Assembly: GCA_033964015.1 (NCBI GenBank) | Contig: CM066914.1 | Coordinates: forward strand, 19,999,023 to 20,063,022 | Source of the DNA: Scolanthus callimorphus | Taxonomy: Eukaryota > Cnidaria > Anthozoa > Actiniaria > Edwardsiidae | DNA length: 64,000 nt | Direction of reading: 5' to 3' | Part shown: positions 33,486-43,500 of the stretch, piece after piece | How positions within the stretch are numbered: the first letter of the stretch is position 1 | Layout: each line of letters starts with the position of its first letter | The notes under the pieces: generated by a model | Databases searched by the model: none | Told to the model about the DNA's origin: nothing | Seen by the model: the letters and a program-made list of their open reading frames with translations, nothing else | Program-made: the position numbers and the translations under genes

Positions 33486-34178
33486 ATGTGGATTAGACAA
33501 GAATATATGTCAGAGAAAGCGCGATACGAAAAACCTTTCCAACTGGAAATTCCGCTACCCGTCGAAGCACAAGAAACACACGAGGCAAGAATCAAAGATT
33601 TGGAAAAGTCCTCGAAACCCAAATCTACGAGATCTCTAAAAATAGCGCAGAGTGCTGCAGCTATTGGTACAACAGTCTGGGACGGAAGCATCGTGCTTGC
33701 CAAAATGTTCGACAGCAGAGAAATATTTCCTTTGGAATATTTAAGACAAAGCAGAGTGTTAGAACTTGGCGCAGGGTGTGGATTGGTCGGTATTTATCTG
33801 TGTTTGCTTGGCGCTAAGAGAACTGTGATGACAGACTTAGCTTGTTGTGTGCCAAATATGCAGAAAAATATTGCTATAAATGTACGAAAGGAAAGACAGG
33901 AAAGTATAGAAGCACTTGAGTATAAGTGGGGGAAAGACACTCTGAAGCTTGTTTCAGATGGTTTGTACGATATTGTGGTTGGCGCAGAAGTTTTGTATGA
34001 CGAAAAGGATTCAGTTACATTAGCGAATTCTATTCTTGAACTGATTCATGAAGATTCTAAGGTGTTTGTTTCAATGGGAAGAAATCGTCTTGGAGAAGCG
34101 AACTTCACTGCAGCTATGGAAAGCAATGGGTTTAGAGTAAATGAGGTAACACCAAGCAAGTTGCTATGTGCATCATGA
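33486..34178 (+). CDS. METTL21-type protein methyltransferase
   Basis: A 230-aa seven-beta-strand, SAM-dependent methyltransferase of the Methyltransf_16 (METTL21) family, which typically methylates lysines of chaperones or translation factors in the cytosol. TTVWDGS (62-68) is the usual Trp-Asp-Gly lead-in. VLELGAGCGLVGI (91-103) is the SAM-binding motif I, TDLA (116-119) is the acidic end of strand 2, and DIVVGAEVLYDEKD (162-175) stands where the family has its catalytic D/E-xx-Y motif. The C-terminal part includes VFVSMGRNRLGEANF. The start is the first ATG after in-frame stops (TAA TGA AAG ATG); a second ATG is at codon 8. A candidate acceptor (TTTTGCAG) lies 12 bases upstream, so a 5' UTR exon is possible. 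AATAAA occurs at 34471-34476. The exact target is unknown. Confidence 0.88.
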   Translation: MWIRQEYMSEKARYEKPFQLEIPLPVEAQETHEARIKDLEKSSKPKSTRSLKIAQSAAAIGTTVWDGSIVLAKMFDSREIFPLEYLRQSRVLELGAGCGLVGIYLCLLGAKRTVMTDLACCVPNMQKNIAINVRKERQESIEALEYKWGKDTLKLVSDGLYDIVVGAEVLYDEKDSVTLANSILELIHEDSKVFVSMGRNRLGEANFTAAMESNGFRVNEVTPSKLLCAS

Positions 34179-34470
34179 ATTTAATATACTGGTATACTTT
34201 AATATACTGCTATGCCCGGCCAGAGCATAGCAGGGCATTTGACAAACAGTTGTTTCAAAAGTTATCAAACACCCCTGCCCCCAAGGACATTTTTTGTGCT
34301 GTTCCCCCGCTCAATTCCCCGGGGTCGTTTTGTCTTTGAGTACAGAGGGAGGGTGAAAAGGAAGATACGCAACCATTTAATAACGCATTAAAGCAATCTC
34401 TGTAGTATACTTTCATTCAGTGCCCCTGACCTTCACTTGTAAATTCAGTCTTCATGTGCAGAGCCGGGGA

Positions 34471-34476
34471 AATAAA
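34471..34476 (+). terminator. Poly(A) signal of the methyltransferase gene
   Basis: AATAAA about 290 bases after the stop codon, followed by a GT-rich stretch (GGTTGTACAATGTCC). It is the first canonical hexamer downstream on the plus strand. Confidence 0.5.
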
Positions 34477-36003
34477 AGGTTGTACAATGTCCACATCGCG
34501 GAGAATGCTTATTGTTCAAACAAACATTTTGATCAACTGAAATAATTCTAAGTATGCTCTGACAAACGAAAGAATTAGAATCGCCAACATCACTGCATCT
34601 ATGCTAATATGACCAAATATTCCTCTTGAAGTTTAAAAGAAAAACTATGCTTTAAAACGTTGTGAAAAAATATAGCTATATGAGCTATGTGGGGGTTTAT
34701 ATTGACTAGTGCATAATTGGGTCACATAAAAGAAAAGGGCCACTCTGAAATGACAAAAGGTCTTTAGCAAACTGATCCCCAAAAGAATCAGTTCGTTGGG
34801 AAACTCGGCCATAAATATTATACCCCCAAAACTACCTGCTCCCAAAATTTGATACCCCCCAAAAAACCTGGATTTGAACCCATGTCAACGTGCGACACTA
34901 ATCCATGAAAAGGCTTATTGTATTTGCTTTTTGCCTAAAATATTTTTTCCATTGACAGGTCCCTAAAGAGCAACTACATCCAAAATATCAAGATACAATT
35001 ATCAAAGTAATAAAGATTCAAAAATCATAAGATTTACAGAATGGCAGAGGCCAGAGGATTTTTTTATCATCAATATTATTCCCTCAAATTGATGACCACT
35101 GGCTGATAATAAAGACAACCTACACATGCAGGAATCAAAGCAAGCACTTACATGTCATGCAATATAAGGTTATTAAACAGCTTATTTGTATATTATTTAC
35201 TTTATTTTCAATCAGTGGTTAGAACATTTAGCTTTAGCGGAGCTAATGGAACACTTTCCCACCTATTCTTCACGTCACTGAAAAGACTTAAGATATTTTC
35301 CAATATGATGTTATATATTTATCAAGATACTTTTTGAGAGCGTGCGAAGTGTGCTTCAATTTTGAACATATAGTTGAAAGAAGGTATGTGAATAGTGCAA
35401 ATGATATTTCTACAGGAGCTGAAAACTATGGCGAAATTACGGTCCCCTTCATTTGCTATTCAAACCCTTTATATTCACAGTTTGCTGATATCAAATTTAC
35501 TTGAATTCAAACTGTAAATGCAATAAAAAATGTTAACATTGTTGCGCATGCCAACCAAATCACTCAAAAACAGTGTTTGATGACAAAATGTGACAATGGG
35601 TTCCATTTAATCTCAAGCTACATGTTTCATCTCAGTAAAATTTTCATTCTTGCCAGTCCCTCCCCCCACCTTCAATCCACTGGATTTGTGTTGTATTTCT
35701 GCGTCTTCATTTCACATGAAAATCTATACGTGCTAGGTTAGGTTTAGTTTTCACTGTTAACCACAAAACGAACAAGTACACTTTGGCATTTTAAGGTGAG
35801 CAACTTCTGCACTTGTCTCCTAGTATGACCTCATAATTCTACTCATATTGCCTTTAGATGCAACATACTAAAAATCATATTAAGACTATGCGGTGCAACA
35901 GCTTTAAAATCTGCCTTTTAGTTTAGGCTTGCATTGCTATTGTTGAGGCGCCATCCCATCCTTAGTTATCCATGTAAGCTCTGACTCTTTGAGATGGCTT
36001 TAT

Positions 36004-36430
36004 CCCGGGGGGGGGGGGACTCCCATATTTTTTGACCGGGGATGATCGTCGGAAATTTTCAGTATCACCCCTAAAAGATACCAAACATGGCGGGCCATAG
36101 CGTGGCTCAAAAAATTATTACCCTAAAAGATGAGGTCTTATGTGCCAAGTAGGCGCGAAGGACACAGGTAACAGGGGAAAAATACCCATGAAGACATTTC
36201 CGTGTTTGTTTCTAATTCATCGTCTTCTCATCGAATAATCTCTCTTTCTTACACGGCTTTTAGAAGCACCATCATGAGAAAAAGCAATTTGGACACAGTT
36301 TCGGCCCTAAAAGATACCAATCTGCCTAAAATTTATTGAAGATCAAGATCACCCCTAAAAGAGACCAAACCAACGTGATTTTAACCCCTAAAAGATGCGA
36401 CGATCATCCCCGGGGGGGGGGGGGGGGGCT
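36004..36430. mobile_element. CCCGGGG-ended TIR element
   Basis: GACCGGGGATGATCGTCG near the left end is mirrored by CGACGATCATCCCCGG near the right, and both run out into CCCGGGGGGGG-type or poly-G ends. The interior repeats CCCTAAAAGATACCAA several times in one orientation. It is about 425 bp and non-coding. Confidence 0.75.
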
Positions 36431-36470
36431 TTATAGAATGTAGCGCTACATTGGCAAACTTCAGAACATT

Positions 36471-36599
36471 TAGAGCGGATTTCAGATTACTGTCGTGAGT
36501 AATTCGCAATTACTTTGTTATCACTCCTTTAGGTTTTATTCAGAATTGGTGTAATTACTTTGTGATTGGTTTCACGACAGTCATATGAAAAGCGCTCTA
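36471..36599. mobile_element. TA-flanked MITE copy, reverse orientation
   Basis: TAGAGCGGATTTCAGATTAC to CAGTCATATGAAAAGCGCTCTA, 129 bp, with TA at both ends. It begins only 40 bases after the preceding TIR element. The interior TTTTATTCAGAATTGGTGTA is the complement of the 29608 copy's centre. Confidence 0.9.
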
Positions 36600-37998
36600 T
36601 GACATACAGAAATTATCATTGGAATATGTTTTGTAATTACATAGCAAGTGCGAAATCCATTGTTGCCAACTGTCCAATTATTTTTAAATTGGATCGCGCA
36701 CGCAAAAATTGGTCAATTTTGGCATTTTATCATTCCCTATAAACTCAGAACCAAGCAGTTAGTATATATAATAGGACTCCATGCTGTCCAATTAAGAAAA
36801 AATTGGATGATTCAGGGGAACTCTAAAATTGGACGAGGCCGCAGGCCGAGTCCAATTTGGAGTTCCGAGGAATCATCCATTTTTTTTTTTAATTGGACAA
36901 GCATGGAGTTCTGTTATTACTTGTACGTCTTTTGTCACATTTTGTGGGCGTTTTCTCTTTTTTTTATTACGAAATGTTTTCGAAATTCCAGCCAAACACT
37001 GTTTTGACTTTGAAAAGTACAAAACATATCAGACCTTATTTGCAACTTGAGACATGGCTAAGGATCAGTATGCATCAAACGTGTGAAGGTATTCATGGAA
37101 AAGGTGGAAAATTCACCACTAACACCACTAGCCCCCCCCCCCCCCCTCGGGACACCGTGGGCCATTTGCACACCACTGCCTTCCCTTGGGTGGGGAATTT
37201 TGAAAATTTTGCTGGCCCCGGGGTCGGGAATTGTTTTTCCCCGGAGGAGGGGGGTGGGGAATTTTGGTTTTCTCATCTCAAGCGCGTCGGGATTTGCGAA
37301 CTACAACACCAGTTATAATAACTGGATTGGCAGTTACAATGTCCCAGTTACAGAAAATAACGCCACACAAAATATAATGCAGAGCATTGCCCGTATACAC
37401 CACGTTTGGGGAAGACACATTTGCACATTTCGCAGTTAACGTCTTCTATAGAGAAGAAACAGATTTCGCAATCGTCTCAGTGGAAAAACATAAAAATTAA
37501 TTGACACTATAAACAGAGTTCCAATTTCGCAAAAAGTCAAGTAACATAACTGCGAAATAGTTGCTCTGCAAATAGAAAGGTAAATTTCGCATTGAGAGAT
37601 TCCGGGGACAATTTGCAGCCAAATGGCTAACAACCGCGAATGGCCTAGGAATGTCTACCGATATTGTACTAATACCTTAGTTTCACTTCTTTATTTATAT
37701 TTTGTCTCGCTTCAGTGAAATGAGAACTCGTTCAAAGACGAGAAAACTAAAGTACATTTAAAAACGCATTATAAATGCTCGGACAGTATGCATGGAGTTG
37801 AAGTTTTTGTTGTGAAGCTTTGTCACGCAGAGTCGATGGAATCTTACCGTCTTTTTCTCGTCCCGGGGTGGGGCATTTTTCCGTTTTTTGTGTTCCCCGC
37901 CGTGGGGTATTTTGCATTTTTGCTAGCCCGGGGCGAGAAATTTTCAGTTTTATTTTTAGAAATGACCAAAATCCCGGGTGTTGCCCGGGGGGGCATGG

Positions 37999-38915
37999 CA
38001 ACAACAACAACAACACTTTATTTAGCACTCGTAAGAAAAAGATACAGGATTTATGAGTTTGTTTTTACAGGTTAATGGAGCACAAGGCACTTGGAAATAG
38101 TCAGGACTAATCGAGCCAAGTACCTCGGCCTAGGGTCTATAGGAAAAATTAATTGTAGAGTTGTAGGTAGATACATCAACAAGATACACGGGCAGCAGAT
38201 ACAGGACAAAAACACTAATACAAAACGAACAAGGGAAAGTGGCTTAAAGATTATCTAGATATATATAACTAGGAGGAATGGTGAAAACTTAGTTAGTATT
38301 ATATGAATTGATGAAGGAGTCAATCAAAAGTTTCTTGAAAGAGGGTCGTGGTTTACTTTTGAATTCTTCAGAAATTGAGTTCCAGACTTTAGCGCCTAGG
38401 AAGCGGATGTTAAATTTTCCATAATTAGTTCTTATTTTAGGAAGGAAATACGTTTTCTTAGCTGCTAGTCTGGTATAGTGTTGATGTATCCTGTTGACTG
38501 ATAAGAAGAAACAATCAAAAACAGAGGGCAGACGATCTGAATAGAAATCATACATAAAGAGTGCATTATGCAAAAATATTATTTCAGGTAATTTAAGTAG
38601 ACCAAGGGCATGGAAGATTGGATCTGAATGAGCTCTAAATTCCGAAAAAGTCATTAATCGAATTGCCCTCTTCTGGAGGACAAGAAGAGGCCTTAGGGTG
38701 GTTGTGTAGGTGTTCCCCCATGTCACAGCTGCATAGGTTAGAAAAGGATAAATTAGTGAATAATATAGCATGGAAAGAGTGGCAGCATTTACATAATGTC
38801 TGTCATGGTCACCGCTGGAATTGACTGATACATAAAATAATGCCTGCAAGGCCGCTGTTCGCAGTATTTCATTTCTCTTAACCCTAGACCTGAGCCTCCC
38901 CTCCCCTCTCCCCAT
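37999..38915 (-). pseudogene. 5'-truncated non-LTR retrotransposon (RT C-terminus)
   Basis: On the minus strand, 208 codons (38915 to 38289) encode the C-terminal part of a LINE-type reverse transcriptase: LYYSLIYPFLTYAAVTWGNTY, PLLVLQKRAIRLMTF, SDPIFHALGLLKLPE, YTRLAAKKTYFLPKIRTNYG and LGAKVWNSISEEFK. This thumb/C-terminal region typifies CR1/L2-like LINEs. The endonuclease and the RT catalytic palm (YADD box) are missing, so the copy is 5'-truncated and dead. A 3' UTR of about 275 bases follows, ending in a short TTG repeat (CAA on the plus strand at 37999-38014), in keeping with microsatellite tails of such elements. The ORF still has no stops, so insertion is fairly recent. The 39000-39240 minus-strand reading frame is not part of it. 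Confidence 0.85.
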
Positions 38916-39324
38916 CTGAACCTTCCCTTTCCGCTTTTCATTGACATAGACGTGTGTTTTATTGGTGCAGCTGAGAACGTTTCAGAAATTCAAGCTCTCA
39001 CACAAATATGAAAGTTATCTCACAAACATCACGACATGCGACTAAGCAACCACTCCTTAGCAATCGAAACGGGGCGATATGCAAAACCCTATCAAGCTCC
39101 AAAAGAGAGGCTGTCAAATCTGTAACACATTGAGCCGTAGAAGAAGAAGAACATTTCTTAGTAAAATGCGTAGCTTTCGAGCCATACAGAAGAAAATTGT
39201 TTGAATACCTTGAAACATGTTGAAAAGGAAGCACCCTCAGTGCTATCTGTATTCATGTATACATATATTTTTGTTTTTTAATCTTCACATTTATTCGGCA
39301 CCAATATAACAAGTCTATGTCTGA

Positions 39325-39533
39325 TCAAGAAATTTCTCTCCCCATTTCCCCGGCAGTCTTCATATCTGATCAAGAAATGTAATCCCCCTATCCCCATTTC
39401 CCAGGCAGTCTTTATATCAGATCAAGACTGAAATTTCGCCCCCTCTCCCAGTTCCCCGGCACTATTCATACTGATCAAGAAATGTCGCCCCCTCCCCCCA
39501 GTTCCCCTGGCACTCTTCATATCTGATATCTTA
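39325..39533. repeat. Degenerate ~55-bp tandem repeat
   Basis: About four imperfect copies of a unit with TCTGATCAAGAAAT, a C/T-rich stretch (CCCCATTTCCCC or similar), GGCA and TCTTCATA. It is an intergenic simple array. Confidence 0.8.
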
Positions 39534-40557
39534 AGAAATTTCACCAAAACTACTGTCGACTTGCCGACGTTGAAAAACTTCTTTATTTAGAAAATCCCCC
39601 TTATTTGGAAGGTCTGTAAGTATTTTCCTCAGATAGTATCCAAAAAAAGGTGGAAAATTCACCACTAACTTGCAGGCCACCCGCTTGCAGATGTCCGAGA
39701 AATATCGGTCTTGGTCGCCTTTTTCTTTTTCAGGGCCAAAACTAAGGCTTCATGATTCTTTTGTCAAATAATGATTGCACTTGGGCCTTTTGGTAACAAG
39801 ATTGACCTTGCCCTCCCCTGGAGGGGAGAAGCTAACCGCTGACAAGATATCGCGTGCTCGTTTGAATCCCGCAGTAGAGCCAAGAGTGAAGTGTGTGATA
39901 TTTGTGATATTGGTGGTACTCTTCTCTAGATCATTTATAGCTAGATTTGACACTACTATTGCAGTGATTACTAGCAAGTCGTCTTCTTAGTACCCAGAGC
40001 AAAGTGACTGCGAGTTCACCTGGCTTTTAGCTGTGGATTGGTCCTGCAAATCTCCATTGTTATGAGTCGGTAGAACACAATAAGGTTGTTGTGTGAGGTT
40101 GTCCCGCGAATCGGAGACGGAAATCCAAGAGTTTAGCTTACTACACAAGCCTGAAGGGTCAAACGCAATCTCCAAGGTTTCATTTAACATTCAGAAGGTT
40201 GTTGTATCCATTCAGTTAACACAGAATTGTGGAAAGTCGTAGTGCGTAGTACACAAAGTCACTGTCCGCGGGTTTCCACGACGCTCTTATCACCGATGAA
40301 TTGGAAATGTTTTTGTTTGTGTAGTCTAAATATTTTACAAAGTGTTCAGAAGAGCCGGAGGCTAATTTATTTCTTCTAAATGGTACCCTATAGAAATATC
40401 GCTCCTCCTGTTATCGTTGTTAGATTTCTGTTAAGGGTACTTTAACGATAATTTCAGTTTCATCACTTCCAATTTGCAGACGGTACATTCACCCATTCAA
40501 TGATTCATATCATCAGTTCATCTACACAGTGTGAAATTGGCAATACCCTGCAATAAG

Positions 40558-43500
40558 ATGCGGATCTCAATAAAACGTGTTTTCAAAATAGGAGTTTTAT
40601 TATCTTGCTGTACGATCGTTTATTTTATCTCAAATCTTGGACATGAGCAACAAACTGAGTCAAGAGTAGAGTCTCCACCTGCGAGGAATAATCAAGGTCC
40701 TATGTTGAACATTGAAGAATTTTGGACGCCGGAGAAAAATAGAAAAGTTGTGTACGGACCTGGAGAAAATGGAGAACCAGTGGAAACAAAACCCGAGGAT
40801 GAATCCAAAAAGGAAGCTGCATATTCAGAGTATGGATTCAACCAATTTGTCAGCGATCAGATTTCCCTGGAACGATCTTTGCAAGATACGCGGCACACAG
40901 CGTAAGTAAATTATGTGGTAGATAGTGGACCGATTGAAACTGTCTGTGAGCAGTTTGTGGAAGTTTCACCCCGGTATTTATTTTATTCAAAACAGTAGTG
41001 TCCCATCTTATAAATTATTGATAGTTCAAGATAAATCACTTAAGAACGTTTTTAACTATGTCTAGAAGTTGTTGTGGTTTGTTCGACCTATTTGATTTAA
41101 ATTTTGTAGAGCAATTTCGTAGAGCTTTTGTTACGTGGGAGAAAGGAGGCTCGTGACCAGCCTTTTCTCTGAACTTGATCAAAATGTAAGTTTCACCACC
41201 AGCTGTGGTTTGTGTATAATCAGCAGTTCACTACCTTGTCTTCCTTAAAATACTGTCGTAACGAACTGGAAAAAAAAATAAAGTCAGGGCCACATTTAGG
41301 GTTTTGGTGATTAAGAAGTGATAGAGAAATGGCAATGCCATATAGGCATTGACAATAAATAATATAGAGAAATTTTGATTCTTGAGATGTGTCTGGTGGG
41401 CTAGCATGTAGGGTCACCTGAATCAACCAGAAATATTCTGGTGATGTGTTGGACAATGCCAGGGCCAAATTGTTTTGATATAATAATATTACTGTGCGAC
41501 TACGTCAACCGGGCCATCCCGTAAAAAGTTTGTCATTTAGAGGTCCAAACCATTTTAAGCAAATTTAACACCTGCAATACATCTCACGATGAGTAATTAA
41601 GTGTTTTGAAGTTATTTCTGCCCATAATTTCCACAATTTTTACGAGAAAAGCGATATTTCGGTGTCTCAGATCTCAAGAAAGTCGAGATCCTTTGTTCTG
41701 TACTCGCTTTCTGATTGGCTAACTTCTTACAAAATGGCCCGGTTGACGTAGTCACACAGTAATGGAGGTTATCCCAATTATTACAGGGGCAGTGAAAATA
41801 ATTATTGTTGAGGGCACTTTAACAATACGGTCATGTTTTATAAGTTGCTATTTTTTGTGGGGTTGTCTGGGGGTATGAAATTTCAGGTTCGCACTGAACA
41901 CTGCACCAATATTAATTTTAGTGTTACCATAAATCACTATATTTGATATAGTCAACAATAAATGAAATCCATTGTAGACTGAAATTGCAATTCCCCAGTT
42001 TCATCATCCATGGATCTGAGTGTATTGAGTCTGACTGCCTGCCTATCTGAATGCCTGCCTGCCTGTCCCTCTCTCTCTCTCTGCCTGTCTTTCTGTCGGT
42101 CCATTCGTCTGTCAGTTTGTCTGACTGCCTGTCTATGTCTGTTTGCCTGCCTGTCCATCCATCAGTCTGTTTGTCTGTATTGTCAGAAAATCCTACCTTC
42201 TACCACAACCCTAAGGGTGCGTTCAGATTCGGTGAATTTCTACTAGCTTGGGCCAGTCATGCTACTTGAGTCATCAATTAACACCGGCATACTGAAGCGG
42301 GTTCTGTCATGAAACTAAAAACAGGCTTGTTATGCAACATTGCACCCCACTGATGGCGTTGATAAAATTGATAAAACACAAACAAAAAAGTTCACCATTT
42401 TCGACTGATTTTCACTTCGATATTGAATATATTGACGAGAGATTTTGATTGCATGTGTTTATGGACGAAAAACACTAAAACTAAGAAACGTTTGGCGAGA
42501 TAAAGGGGTTCTGGAAATTGTATCTGTCAATAAAAGCTTCAAACACAACAGAAATCTGTCACCTTTGACCCAGCTACTCGCTTAAGCCATGTTGCCAGGT
42601 CGCTTGAACTGACAGCAAAGATCAAAGCGTTCCGCGGCTCTCCCGGTGGTCATCGGCAAAATTATCTCGCTTGAAAAAAATCGTCCAGACTCGCCAAGCG
42701 AGATGCCCCCCGTGGTATCTAGATAATTTTCCGAGTCTGAACGCACTGTAAGTGTTTTTTGCCCTTTTTTTTCAACAGGTGTAAACAGCGTTCATATCCA
42801 GTTAACCTACCAAAGGCCAGTGTGGTAATTGTTTTTCATAATGAAGGTTGGACAACTCTCCTGCGTACAGTCCATACTGTTTTTCTCAGATCGCCACCTC
42901 ATCTTTTACAAGAAATTGTCATGGTGGATGATTTTAGTAATAAAGGTAATATTGTCATGAAATGTTTTTTGTATTTATCTAAACCGATGTATAGAGAATG
43001 ATGTAAATAACAATAATATTTAAAGATCCTTTGATGAACTTCTAGGAAAATTTTACCATTAGGAATGTTAGGGTAAATGGCAAATTTAAGAACCTGCGAG
43101 ACCCTGGTCTTAAAGAATTGGAGCTGGAGACTCTGAAAACTATATGCTCACATATTTCTTACATTAGACAACACTATGAGCCAAAAAAATTGAGTTTCCA
43201 AGATGCAGATTGAGCATATTTGTTTGTGACTCTAGGTTTGTTTAGGGACCCATTTGCCACTCCTAATTTTTACATTTTCATTTATGTTTTACTTCTCTCA
43301 TGATGGTTCCAGCATATATTTCTTATATTAGACAACACTATGAGCCAAAAATTTGAGTTTCCAAGATGCAGATTGAGCATATTTGTTTGTGACTCAAGGT
43401 TTGTTTAGGGACCCATTTGCCACTCCTAATTTTTACATTTTCATTTATGTTTTGCTTCTCTCGTGATGGTTCCAACATTGTATTAATGGTTTGCAATCAT

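Larger units (their letters stand above)
34179..40557. other. Gene-free region with retroelement and repeats
   Basis: No cellular gene is supported. 34179-34476 is the methyltransferase 3' UTR. 34855-34925 has a B-box-like GGGTTCAAATCC on the minus strand, perhaps a SINE remnant. The 36.0-36.6 kb TIR elements and the retrotransposon at 38 kb are listed apart. 37099-37275 and 37855-37990 are GGGGAATTTTGG / CCCCGGGG-rich and may be related to each other. 39640-40500 shows nothing definite and should contain the GALNT promoter and 5' UTR. Confidence 0.55.

Noticed and set aside
36648..37439. Several overlapping frames of 119-141 codons
   Set aside because: They cross poly-C/poly-G tracts and inverted AATTGGA words; the peptides are low-complexity and unlike any family.
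40531..40557. Upstream in-frame start for GALNT
   Set aside because: The codon at 40531 is GTG; the first ATG is at 40558 and directly precedes the signal anchor.
42010..42269. Cys/Leu/Ser-rich peptides
   Set aside because: Low-complexity product of the CTGC/CTGT microsatellite.
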